A stretch of DNA of 64,000 nucleotides from positions 1-64,000 of the forward strand of contig JAGOTG010000008.1 of assembly GCA_018061965.1 (NCBI GenBank), written 5' to 3'. The DNA is from Legionellaceae bacterium. Its GTDB lineage: Bacteria; Pseudomonadota; Gammaproteobacteria; Legionellales; Legionellaceae. Shown here piece after piece: positions 1-7,593 of the stretch; positions within the stretch are counted from its first letter, which is position 1, and every line of letters starts with the position of its first letter. The notes beneath the pieces were generated by a model. The model worked only from the letters and a program-made list of their open reading frames with translations, did no database searches and was not told where the DNA came from. The position numbers were made by a program, and so were the translations under genes.

Positions 1-75
1 TGCTCAGAAATGGACAATGCCGATTCAAAACTGGAAGCCAGCTATGAATCGGTTTATGATCGAATTCAGCGATAG
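1..75 (+). CDS. 3' end of an unknown gene (partial)
   Basis: The frame beginning at base 1 is open for 24 codons and stops at TAG 73-75, reading to a C-terminus ending YDRIQR. It is hydrophilic and acidic. Only the tail is inside the window, so no function can be given. It could also be a chance open frame. Confidence 0.35.
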   Translation, partial: CSEMDNADSKLEASYESVYDRIQR

Positions 76-134
76 AGTTACTGAATAAGGGAATGGCTAG
101 TTACACAGAATATTTTACAGACTCTTTTTAAGTT

Positions 135-623
135 TTAATCTCGAAAATTATTAAATTGCATAGGCAGCTCAATCTCTTCTGCTTTTTTTAATAGTGCAAT
201 ACTGTCTTGTAAATCATCTCGATTTTTCCCAGTCACACGAACTTTATCGCCTTGGATAGAGGCTTGTACTTTCATTTTCTGGTCTTTGAGATATTTGACG
301 ATGATCTTGGCATTGGGTTGATCAATCCCCTGAATGAATGTCATGGTTAATGTAAACGTTTTACCACTGTGCACAGGCTTGTCTTCCATTTCAACCCCAG
401 CAGCATTCACGCCTCTTTTACTGCAATGATTGAGAAACAACTCTTCTATTTGACGAACTTGAAAATCTGATTCTGATTTTAGCGTTACGACCAACTCTTT
501 TAATTCAATCGACGCCAAAACACCCCGAAAATCAAAGCGCGTCGTTAATTCTCGACTGGCATTTTCTACCGCATGCCGCAATTCCACCTCATTCACTTCA
601 GACACAATATCAAACGATGGCAT
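135..623 (-). CDS. yajQ: YajQ family nucleotide-binding protein (UPF0234)
   Basis: This 162-residue protein has the full YajQ length and opens with the family signature MPSFDIVSEVN, followed by RFDFRG at about residues 30-35. YajQ proteins have two RNP-like alpha/beta domains, bind cyclic di-GMP or nucleic acid, and act in the cytoplasm, in some species as a c-di-GMP effector with a transcription factor. The start is well set: a strong GAGGAGGG Shine-Dalgarno lies just upstream of the ATG. A sigma70-like promoter (668-697) sits about 45 nt upstream, so the gene is probably transcribed alone. Family assignment is very secure; the role in this organism is inferred. Confidence 0.95.
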   Translation of the reverse strand: MPSFDIVSEVNEVELRHAVENASRELTTRFDFRGVLASIELKELVVTLKSESDFQVRQIEELFLNHCSKRGVNAAGVEMEDKPVHSGKTFTLTMTFIQGIDQPNAKIIVKYLKDQKMKVQASIQGDKVRVTGKNRDDLQDSIALLKKAEEIELPMQFNNFRD

Positions 624-667
624 AGCATCCCTCCTCTATAAACCGGTTACTTCGTAATAAAAAGCAT

Positions 668-697
668 ATCATATCGCAACCCAATAAAATAAGCCAA
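668..697 (-). promoter_or_regulatory. yajQ promoter
   Basis: On the minus strand, TTGGCT (complement of 692-697) and TATGAT (complement of 668-673) are separated by 18 bp. They lie just upstream of the yajQ Shine-Dalgarno. Confidence 0.5.
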
Positions 698-851
698 GAC
701 AGACTTTTCCGGTAACTGAACTACGTATCCCCACGGGATGACGTATGCGGTAGACAGTTACTATTAACCCAACCACACTGTGTTGCGCAATTTTTCAATC
801 AGTTTAATATTTTAATGACACACTGTTCTGTAGTTATATCTTAGTGGTTTT

Positions 852-865
852 TGAGAAATATCTTG
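852..865 (+). promoter_or_regulatory. LetA/GacA-like response-regulator box upstream of the small RNA
   Basis: TGAGAAATATCTTG matches the Legionella LetA consensus TNAGAAATTTCTNA at 12 of 14 positions, counting the two N positions. It is centred about 65 nt before the predicted start of the small RNA, which is where the LetA box lies before rsmY and rsmZ. The match is seen in the sequence; binding is inferred. Confidence 0.6.
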
Positions 866-888
866 CATTGATGACATCAAATTGGGCA

Positions 889-916
889 GTGACAAAAAAA
901 TTAGAACATATATAAT
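889..916 (+). promoter_or_regulatory. promoter of the Rsm-like small RNA
   Basis: GTGACA (889-894) and a perfect TATAAT (911-916) are spaced by 16 bp, placing transcription start near 922-924. The weak -35 fits a promoter that needs an upstream activator. Confidence 0.6.
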
Positions 917-922
917 GAGTAA

Positions 923-1012
923 CTAGGATGGTACTTTTCGACAGGATGTCATTGCACAGGATGCGCAACATACCACCATGCTTCACGCTGCAGGGATGCA
1001 GCGCCTTTTTTT
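923..1012 (+). ncRNA. RsmY/RsmZ-type CsrA-sequestering small RNA
   Basis: A transcript of about 90 nt is defined by the promoter at 889-916 and a Rho-independent terminator at 986-1012. It carries repeated GGA motifs of the CsrA-binding type: AGGATG at 925-930, GACAGGATGTC at 940-950 (GGA in the loop of a perfect 4-bp stem), GCACAGGATGC at 954-964, and GGGA in the loop of the terminator stem. RNAs of the CsrB/RsmY family bind several CsrA/RsmA dimers and relieve translational repression; in Legionella they switch the cell to its transmissive phase. The upstream LetA-like box supports this. The small open frame opposite (834-1022, minus) is probably spurious. The exact 5' end is uncertain. Confidence 0.75.
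986..1012 (+). terminator. Rho-independent terminator of the small RNA
   Basis: The stem CGCTGCA (986-992) pairs with TGCAGCG (997-1003) around a GGGA loop, followed by CC and seven T (1006-1012). Confidence 0.8.
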
Positions 1013-1189
1013 CATTCGCCACTACTCATATCTCATCATCATTTTATTTTTTTACTAGTTCTGGCTAGTCGCTTCACTCCACTAATTTTTTAGCGAGCCA
1101 TCGAATCAAGGCTACTTATGTTACTATCTATTAAAATGAATCTATAGTTAAAGTATGATCAACTTCTAGAAGTACCTATGGAGAACCCT

Positions 1190-1342
1190 ATGAGATGGAT
1201 AATATTATTGCCTTTGAGCTGCTTGCTCACATCCTGTATTTTTGTGGAAGGACAAATCATCGAAGAACCCAAAGATGTTGTTGTCTCTCCACAAGCGTAT
1301 CAATATTTACCTGACTCCTGCCAGTCAGTCTGCCGAGGTTAG
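1190..1342 (+). CDS. small lipoprotein (50 aa)
   Basis: ATG at 1190 follows GGAG (1180-1183) with 6-nt spacing. The 50 codons encode a short basic N-terminus, a hydrophobic stretch and a lipobox-like LLTSC with the cysteine at residue 16, then a polar tail containing two more cysteines. This is the layout of a small lipid-anchored envelope protein processed by signal peptidase II. No family is recognised. It converges on topA with a 33-nt gap. The extreme C-terminus (DSCQSVCRG) runs into a GC-rich palindromic stretch and may have been altered by it. Confidence 0.5.
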   Translation: MRWIILLPLSCLLTSCIFVEGQIIEEPKDVVVSPQAYQYLPDSCQSVCRG

Positions 1343-1375
1343 CAAGGCAGAGCGGACTGTCCGCCACTGCGCTCG

Positions 1376-3646
1376 CTAATCTTGGCGAGAATATCCACAA
1401 CCTGGATGGGGACACAATATTTGCCGACCTGAGCGTTTGGTTTCTTTAATGGTTAACAATGGCCAAGCGCATGAGGGACAAGGCTGATCAGTTGGCTCAT
1501 TCCAAAGAGCATAATCGCATTTTGGATAGGCGCCACAGGAATAAAAAATCTTCCCCTTTCTGGATTTGCGTTTCACAATGGTAGAATCTTGGCATTTCGG
1601 ACATTTGACTGCCGTATCAGCCGGTTTTTCCAAAGGCTCAATAAACTTACAGTTAGGATAGTTACTACAACCTATAAATCGACCATAACGTCCTGATTTT
1701 ACATGAAGAGGATGACTGCACTCCGGGCATGGTCGATCTGCCACCACTTCAGGCTCCACCACGTCTCCAGCATTAGCCGCCATATCTTGAGTAAAATCAC
1801 ATTCAGGATACGCCGTACAACCAATAAATCGTCCACGTTTTCCTAAACGAATGGCTAAAGGCTGCTGACATTTAGGACATGAAGAATCTTCTAATATTTC
1901 AGTCGTCACATCTTTACGCCGCACTTGCTCATCAACTTCTTCTATCTGACGAACAAAAGGTTGCCAAAATTCATCCAGAACTGGAATCCACTCTTTCTCT
2001 CCACGTGCAATCGCATCCAAAGTATCTTCAAGTCCAGCTGTAAACTGATAATCCACATAACGCGTAAAATACTCCGTGAGAAAGCGACTCACTATTCGCC
2101 CCACATCGGTAGGCACGAATCTTTTTTTATCTACAACCACATATTCACGTTGTTGCAATGTATGAATAATCGAGGCATATGTTGAAGGTCGACCAATATC
2201 AAATTCTGTCAGCGCTTTTACCAATGACGCTTCCGAATAACGCGGCGGGGGTTCTGTAAAATGCTGATTGGCATCGAGCTCTAACAAATTCACCCGATCG
2301 CCTTTTTTCACGGGTGGCAATATCGTACTGTTTTCATCTTTCACATCATCTTGGCCTTCTTCATAGACAGCCAAAAATCCTGGGAAAACAACGGTAGAGC
2401 CATTCGCACGAAAGACACCATCTCCCGCTTGTAAATCAATTGCAACCGTATCCATCAGCGCTTCTGACATTTGGCACGCCAGCGTGCGCTTCCAAATCAA
2501 CGTGTATAATTTTAATTGATCCGCATTCAAAGCCTTGCCCACCATCTCAGGTGTGCGCTTGATAGACGTAGGACGGATCGCCTCATGTGCTTCTTGCGCA
2601 TTTTTAGATTTGGCTTTATAGACTCGTGGAGTTTTAGGACAATAAGCCGGGGCATATTGCGCTAGAATATACTCTCTTAGTTCCTCAATCGCTTCTGAAG
2701 CAATATTGACTGAATCGGTACGCATATAAGTAATCAAACCCATTGTACCAGAGCCAATATCAATCCCTTCATACAATTGTTGCGCAACCATCATGGTTTT
2801 TCTTGAGGTAAAGCCTAATTTGCGTGCAGCTTCCTGTTGCAAAGTCGAAGTGATAAACGGCGCAGAGGGATGGCGCTTGCGTTGCTTTTTCTCCACCTGC
2901 ACTACTTCTAATATGCCCTGGGCTTGCTGTAAAAGTCGTGCTTTGATTTGCTCAGCTTGATCTGCTTGATGAATGGTAAATTGTTGTAACTTTTCTTGAT
3001 CTAATTGAGTCAAACGCGCTGTAAATTTAGTTTCCGAATGATCGCACTGAGCGATGAGCTGCCAATACTCTTGCGGCACAAACCGCTCAATGTCATCTTC
3101 ACGCTCTGCAATAAGGCGCAATGCAGGACTTTGTACTCGTCCAGCAGACAGACCACGGCGAATTTTCTTCCATAATAAGGGTGATAAATTAAATCCCACC
3201 AGATAATCCAAAGCACGACGAGCTTGTTGTGCATTCACCAAATTCATAGCGACGTCACGAGGATGATTGATTGCTTCTTGCAACGCTGTTTTGGTGAGCT
3301 CATTAAAAAATATGCGTTGCACCGATTTATTTTTTAATAAATTGCGCGCCGTCATCAATTCTTGCACGTGCCATGAAATGGCCTCACCCTCTCGATCTGG
3401 ATCCGTTGCTAACAATAAGCCATCCGCTTGCTTGAGGGCTTTTGCAATGGCTTCCACATGCCGAGAATTCCGCTCTATGGGTTGATAAGTCATCGCAAAT
3501 TGTTGATCTGGATTGACTGACCCTTTTTTAGGAGGCAAATCCCGAACATGACCATAGGATGCTAATACAGTGTAGTCTTTTCCGAGGTATTTCTGGATGG
3601 TTTTGCATTTCGCAGGCGACTCAACCACCACTACATATTTAGACAT
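1376..3646 (-). CDS. topA: DNA topoisomerase I (omega)
   Basis: Type IA topoisomerase that relaxes negative supercoils by single-strand cleavage. The TOPRIM domain opens the protein, with the catalytic glutamate at residue 9 and the acidic motif TDPDREGE at 81-88. The active-site tyrosine is in GLITYMRTDS, near residue 306. The C-terminus has four zinc-ribbon-like CxxC...C units of the type CPKCQ...GCTAYPEC. At 756 residues it is somewhat shorter than the 865-residue E. coli enzyme because the C-terminal region is smaller. It follows dprA and smg on the same strand, the usual gammaproteobacterial arrangement. ATG at 3644-3646 gives the standard N-terminus MSKYVVVVES. Confidence 0.97.
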   Translation of the reverse strand: MSKYVVVVESPAKCKTIQKYLGKDYTVLASYGHVRDLPPKKGSVNPDQQFAMTYQPIERNSRHVEAIAKALKQADGLLLATDPDREGEAISWHVQELMTARNLLKNKSVQRIFFNELTKTALQEAINHPRDVAMNLVNAQQARRALDYLVGFNLSPLLWKKIRRGLSAGRVQSPALRLIAEREDDIERFVPQEYWQLIAQCDHSETKFTARLTQLDQEKLQQFTIHQADQAEQIKARLLQQAQGILEVVQVEKKQRKRHPSAPFITSTLQQEAARKLGFTSRKTMMVAQQLYEGIDIGSGTMGLITYMRTDSVNIASEAIEELREYILAQYAPAYCPKTPRVYKAKSKNAQEAHEAIRPTSIKRTPEMVGKALNADQLKLYTLIWKRTLACQMSEALMDTVAIDLQAGDGVFRANGSTVVFPGFLAVYEEGQDDVKDENSTILPPVKKGDRVNLLELDANQHFTEPPPRYSEASLVKALTEFDIGRPSTYASIIHTLQQREYVVVDKKRFVPTDVGRIVSRFLTEYFTRYVDYQFTAGLEDTLDAIARGEKEWIPVLDEFWQPFVRQIEEVDEQVRRKDVTTEILEDSSCPKCQQPLAIRLGKRGRFIGCTAYPECDFTQDMAANAGDVVEPEVVADRPCPECSHPLHVKSGRYGRFIGCSNYPNCKFIEPLEKPADTAVKCPKCQDSTIVKRKSRKGKIFYSCGAYPKCDYALWNEPTDQPCPSCAWPLLTIKETKRSGRQILCPHPGCGYSRQD

Positions 3647-3668
3647 ACATTGACCTTATGGAAATCTT

Positions 3669-3709
3669 AGGAACGGGCCCGAAATAACAGTCCATTCTGG
3701 TCCGTTCCT
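3669..3709 (-). other. stem-loop in the smg-topA intergenic region
   Basis: AGGAACGGGCC (3669-3679) pairs with GGTCCGTTCCT (3699-3709): an 11-bp stem with one G-T pair and a 19-nt loop, between the smg stop and the topA start. No T run follows on the minus strand, so it is more likely an mRNA-processing or attenuation structure than a simple terminator. Confidence 0.35.
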
Positions 3710-3858
3710 TAATGGCTAGACAAAATAGGCTACAGGATAATTTGGACTGACAATAAGTTCAAGCGTTTCACGCAATGTTTGACTGTTTCTTTTAACAGCC
3801 CACGTCTCAGCTTGTCCACAGAACGTAAGCGGTCTTGAAAAATGGATGGATTTCAACA

Positions 3859-4317
3859 CTAATGTAGCGACAACCCGTCTTCTTTGAAATACAACACCAG
3901 CTCGAGAAATGCTAACTGAACAGGATCCAGTGTGTGTGCTAAAGTACTACGAATAGTCCACTTTGTTTCTTGTAAAGACACAAATCTCGAATCAGAGAAA
4001 AACAAACGATTCATAATTAATTCCATCGTATGCCTAGGAATAATACCAAGCGCACCAATTTTTACTATAAATTGATAACTTGCTTTGGTCAGCTTCATTT
4101 GCTCATCAAACGAAAAAATCCGCATTGCAGCTTGACTAGATTCTTTGATAATTTTAATTTCTAACCCAGCTTTCGCATCTGTAGCAAGCGTTTCATTTGA
4201 TTTTGTATCCCGCAGCATCAATGATTCAGTTGTTTCCTGCTTTTCTTTAAGCTGAGTCAACGTTTTTTCAAATAAGCTTAAGAGTAGTTCAAATAAACTC
4301 GCTTTCATTATCGACAC
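3859..4317 (-). CDS. smg: Smg family protein (DUF494)
   Basis: Recognised from position and sequence. It overlaps the 3' end of dprA by 10 bp, as smg does in many gammaproteobacteria, and residues 65-152 follow the Smg pattern: MRIFSFDEQ, IIPRHTMELIMNRLF, then ETKWTI and a final acidic GLSLH. The first half (about residues 15-65) is much diverged from the E. coli protein. The function of Smg is unknown; its link to dprA and topA suggests a DNA-related role. The frame opens MSIMKAS, so ATG at 4306-4308 is a possible alternative start. Confidence 0.75.
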   Translation of the reverse strand: MSIMKASLFELLLSLFEKTLTQLKEKQETTESLMLRDTKSNETLATDAKAGLEIKIIKESSQAAMRIFSFDEQMKLTKASYQFIVKIGALGIIPRHTMELIMNRLFFSDSRFVSLQETKWTIRSTLAHTLDPVQLAFLELVLYFKEDGLSLH

Positions 4318-5381
4318 CTCATATACCCGCCGGGAACAACTTCAATCCAACCTTGCACGTCTAATTCGACTATTTTACATAGCACTTCGTCTACAGAAAA
4401 ACCACTTCGGTCAATCATTTGATCAATCGTCGTTAATTCAAAGCCAATATGCTGCAACAAATGGGTATTTTCGCATATTTCCGGTAAAATTGATATATTT
4501 TTTATGCGATGAGTCCCCATTAAATTCATTTCATCATACACATCTTGCGCACTGGTTACCAAGCAGGCGCCCTGCTGTAGTAAACGATGACAGCCTTTGG
4601 CTTGCGTATGATAAATCGATCCAGGTATGGCAAACACATCGCGATTCTGTTCCATAGCATATCTTGCTGTGATCAGCGATCCTGAGCGCAATGCAGCTTC
4701 TATCACCAAAACAGCCGAAGATAAACCAGATATAATTCGATTTCTTTGCGGGAAATGCTGGGAAATTGGCGGACTGTTCAAAGGAAACTCACTCAGTAAT
4801 AATCCCTGTTCAGCAATCTGTTCAGCTAAAATTTGATGACGACGTGGGTAGACAACATTCATCCCTGTTCCCATCACTGCCACTGTGTTACCTTCCGCGG
4901 CCAAACACCCTCGGTGAGCTTGCGCGTCAATCCCCAAAGCCAAACCACTCACAATCGTCAAACCCGCTTGGGCCAAATCGTGGGCAAAACGCCATGCAGT
5001 CTCTGCCCCAGAGGCACTTGGATTACGTGTGCCGACAATACCTAAGGTAGGCTGCGTCAAACATTCAAGTTGACCTTTTGCATATAAAATAGGAGGTGGA
5101 TCGGAAATTTCAGCCAATAATGCGGGATATTGAGCTGTGCCAATCGCCAAAATATGCTGATTCGGAGCGCTCATCCAAGCCAATTCAGCGTCGATGGTCT
5201 TAAAATCAAAGCTGGTGATAGCAGTGATGACTGATTCGGATAACCCCAAAGCAGTCAGTTGAGCGGTGCTAGCATGAAATAAATCAGCCAAATCAGGCCA
5301 AATTTTCCGGCAACGAGCTATGCTACGAGGCCCAAAATTGGGAATGCGGTTGCAGGCAAGCAAAAAAGCGATATTATCCAT
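4308..5381 (-). CDS. dprA: DNA processing protein DprA
   Basis: DprA binds incoming single-stranded DNA during natural transformation and loads RecA. This 357-residue protein has an N-terminal helix-hairpin/SAM-like region (1-80), the extended Rossmann fold with GTRNPSASG near residue 117, SGLALGIDAQAH near 144, and RNRIISGLS near 210, and a C-terminal winged-helix module (about 290-357) ending in GGYMRCR. All parts are present, so competence-linked recombination is plausible. It is the first gene of the dprA-smg-topA group and diverges from ssb. Confidence 0.95.
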   Translation of the reverse strand: MDNIAFLLACNRIPNFGPRSIARCRKIWPDLADLFHASTAQLTALGLSESVITAITSFDFKTIDAELAWMSAPNQHILAIGTAQYPALLAEISDPPPILYAKGQLECLTQPTLGIVGTRNPSASGAETAWRFAHDLAQAGLTIVSGLALGIDAQAHRGCLAAEGNTVAVMGTGMNVVYPRRHQILAEQIAEQGLLLSEFPLNSPPISQHFPQRNRIISGLSSAVLVIEAALRSGSLITARYAMEQNRDVFAIPGSIYHTQAKGCHRLLQQGACLVTSAQDVYDEMNLMGTHRIKNISILPEICENTHLLQHIGFELTTIDQMIDRSGFSVDEVLCKIVELDVQGWIEVVPGGYMRCR

Positions 5382-5712
5382 AATTTAATTTTCCATTGTG
5401 CGAGTCATCACAGATTCTCTGTTTAAGAGATCATGTAATAAAAGGTTGGATCACGCGCTAAGGATAATGCATTTTTTAATTCACGCATAGCCGTCTGCAT
5501 CGAACAAACCATACTGATACATCTCCTCGGCAGAACTCAATGATGCCATGAAAAAACTATATAAGAGCCGTTCATCGGAGCTGAATCCCTACAAAAAATT
5601 ATATAAAATTTCTTTAATCTTAACTGAATGCGCGCTAGAAGCAAGAATTGGCAACTCCTGAAAAAATTGGGTATACTCATGCTCCAAACCTAGCGCAATA
5701 ATGGAGAATCTT
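5382..5712. other. dprA-ssb intergenic region
   Basis: The 331 bases between the divergent dprA and ssb starts hold the ssb promoter at 5648-5677 and AT-rich sequence. A 37-codon open frame begins MKKLYKS at 5550 but lacks a Shine-Dalgarno and any recognisable feature. Nothing else is supported here. Confidence 0.4.
5648..5677 (+). promoter_or_regulatory. ssb promoter
   Basis: TTGGCA (5648-5653) and TATACT (5672-5677) are separated by 18 bp, giving a transcription start near 5684 and a leader of about 29 nt. Confidence 0.65.
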
Positions 5713-6195
5713 ATGGCAAGAGGGATAAACAAAGTTATTTTAATCGGTCATATTGGTGGTGACCCAGAAGTTCGTTATATGCCGAATGGAAATGCGGTAG
5801 CGACCTTATCTGTGGCAACTACTGAAGCCTGGAAAGACAAGCAAACCGGAGACAAACAAGAACGCACTGAATGGCATCGTGTCGTCTGTTTTAACCGCTT
5901 GGGCGAAATCGCAGGCGAATATGTCAAAAAAGGCAGTAAATTATATGTCGAAGGGAGTTTACGCACACGTAAATGGCAAGATCCCCAAGGACAAGATCGT
6001 TATACCACTGAAATCGTGGCATCCGACATTCAAATGCTGGACGGTAAAGGCGCGCCCTCAGGCCAAGACACCTCCTCACAACAACCCGCCTATCAACAAC
6101 AAACTCAAGCCAGTCGCCCTGCGCAAGCAGCTCGGCCAGCAATGAGTGCTCCTCAAGAAATGCTGGAAGAGCTGGATGACGATATTCCATTCTAA
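5713..6195 (+). CDS. ssb: single-stranded DNA-binding protein
   Basis: This is the essential SSB that coats single-stranded DNA in replication, repair and recombination. The OB-fold covers about residues 1-110, followed by a glutamine/proline-rich linker and the conserved acidic tip DDDIPF that recruits partner proteins. An ATG at 5701 would add four residues, but ATG 5713 is preferred: it gives the classical [12 protein letters not shown] start and has GGAG (5703-5706) 6 nt upstream. The predicted length is 160 residues. A strong hairpin terminator follows, so it is probably monocistronic. Confidence 0.97.
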   Translation: MARGINKVILIGHIGGDPEVRYMPNGNAVATLSVATTEAWKDKQTGDKQERTEWHRVVCFNRLGEIAGEYVKKGSKLYVEGSLRTRKWQDPQGQDRYTTEIVASDIQMLDGKGAPSGQDTSSQQPAYQQQTQASRPAQAARPAMSAPQEMLEELDDDIPF

Positions 6196-6224
6196 ACCGC
6201 ACTTTTTATTTTTGTAAGATATAC

Positions 6225-6259
6225 CCAATAAAAGCCTATTTGAAATAGGCTTTTATTGG
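6225..6259. terminator. terminator after ssb
   Basis: A perfect 16-bp inverted repeat, CCAATAAAAGCCTATT (6225-6240) and its complement (6244-6259), encloses a 3-nt loop. AAAA on one side of the GC core and TTTT on the other suit Rho-independent termination in either direction. Confidence 0.7.
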
Positions 6260-6305
6260 CATTTGATTACAATATGGTATTTGTGTGTTTTTTAGGAACT
6301 AAAAG

Positions 6306-6334
6306 TTGAATTTAAAATCACAAGATGATATAAT
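6306..6334 (+). promoter_or_regulatory. promoter of the GTPase-like gene
   Basis: TTGAAT (6306-6311) and TATAAT (6329-6334) are separated by 17 bp. They lie about 45 nt before the start codon at 6379. Confidence 0.6.
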
Positions 6335-6378
6335 TCGATACTTCAATCAGTCTTTTTTTCATTATTTGAGGTGTTTTT

Positions 6379-7407
6379 ATGTCTCTCACCAATCTTATCG
6401 TACTAGGCAATACCCGTTCAGGAAAGTCGGAACTTATACAGCTCATGGCACCAGTTGCATCTCAAACAGATGAATATCTGCGGCAGATAAATAGTAGCTC
6501 ACCATTTAGCATGCTCAAAAGCGGCCAAAAATATGACTTTATGTGCAAGGACGGTTCTGGGCAGGCAGCAGCTATGATAGAAGCCGAAACGATAACAGCA
6601 GACTATATTCTATATTGTGTGGATTTATCAACAGCCATTGATCTGGGCCAGCTGAATGAGACACTTAAGAATATAAGCCAAACTACTTCAGCCTCATGGT
6701 TTAAAGCAGCGTCGCAGTCCATCATTTTAGTCGGGACCAAATCGGACACGAGCGACCCAACTTTCCTTGAGGCGTTTAAAACCCATGAATTTTCTCCAGA
6801 ATGCAACATTGTAACAGAGCGTTATATCACATCAGCAGTCAATCAGACCGGGGTTGAAGAACTTAAGGATGGATTATTCAAGCAAGTACAAAATAAACAC
6901 TGGAACAAAGCTGTTACAGAATTGAGGTCTAGACTTCAAACGCGTGGACTATCTGATTTAGATGAAATTAATACACAGTTGGATGTATTGAAAGATGGAT
7001 TGGATAACGGGACCGCGAATTTTAATGATTTTGTTGAAAATTGCCATCGTCACCTGAGCAACACCTTGCCAGCATACAAAACGCCACCCTTGAAGCAAAT
7101 CATCACTAACTTCGCATATCATCTGCTATGGACGACATATGCAGCCACATTGGTGGGCTTTACAGTTGGTTTTATGCTTGGCGTTTGGTCTGGACCAGGC
7201 GCATTTGTCACCGGTGTATTGGGCGCAAGTGCTGCTGCACAAAACATGATGATAGCATCCGGATGCGTAGGTGCCATGAAAGGTGTTTACGAAACTCAAA
7301 GATTGTTTCGTCCACTTAACACTGCACAAGCAGACATTCGTAATTTTGCTTTTGATATAGAGCACCCAGATGCCACAGTATGGAAGACATACGGACTTTC
7401 ATCATAA
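6379..7407 (+). CDS. membrane-anchored GTPase-like protein
   Basis: The 342-residue protein begins with a P-loop, GNTRSGKS at residues 10-17. It has an NKxD-like motif (VGTKSD, about 116-121) and a G5-like SAVNQTGVEEL near residue 153, in the order of small GTPases of the Ras/Rab type. A charged helical region follows (about 175-245), then a glycine- and alanine-rich hydrophobic stretch (about 247-300) that could form two membrane helices. Switch motifs are not clearly seen. The start has GAGG 8 nt upstream and a good promoter. No close family is recognised; a eukaryotic-like GTPase with a C-terminal membrane anchor would fit a secreted effector, but this is inference. Confidence 0.6.
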   Translation: MSLTNLIVLGNTRSGKSELIQLMAPVASQTDEYLRQINSSSPFSMLKSGQKYDFMCKDGSGQAAAMIEAETITADYILYCVDLSTAIDLGQLNETLKNISQTTSASWFKAASQSIILVGTKSDTSDPTFLEAFKTHEFSPECNIVTERYITSAVNQTGVEELKDGLFKQVQNKHWNKAVTELRSRLQTRGLSDLDEINTQLDVLKDGLDNGTANFNDFVENCHRHLSNTLPAYKTPPLKQIITNFAYHLLWTTYAATLVGFTVGFMLGVWSGPGAFVTGVLGASAAAQNMMIASGCVGAMKGVYETQRLFRPLNTAQADIRNFAFDIEHPDATVWKTYGLSS

Positions 7408-7446
7408 TTCATCTTCATTAATGCTCGCAAAAACGACTTTTTGTGC

Positions 7447-7491
7447 ACTCCCCAGGTACGTCATCTACAATCTGGGGAGTCACATTTTTTT
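7447..7491 (+). terminator. terminator after the GTPase-like gene
   Basis: ACTCCCCAG (7447-7455) pairs with CTGGGGAGT (7472-7480), followed by CACA and a run of seven T (7485-7491). Confidence 0.7.
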
Positions 7492-7593
7492 GATTGGATT
7501 AAATTAACGCACTCATGCGCTCTGCTTATTTAGATAAATATACCAGAATAGACTATAGTTATATTAAATAAACACCCATTCGAGGATCGCAAA

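Noticed and set aside
834..1022. 62-codon minus-strand frame
   Set aside because: It lies opposite the small RNA and its promoter, has no Shine-Dalgarno or family character, and its open frame is explained by AT-rich non-coding sequence.
5550..5663. 37-codon frame starting MKKLYKS before ssb
   Set aside because: It has no Shine-Dalgarno and runs into the ssb promoter region.
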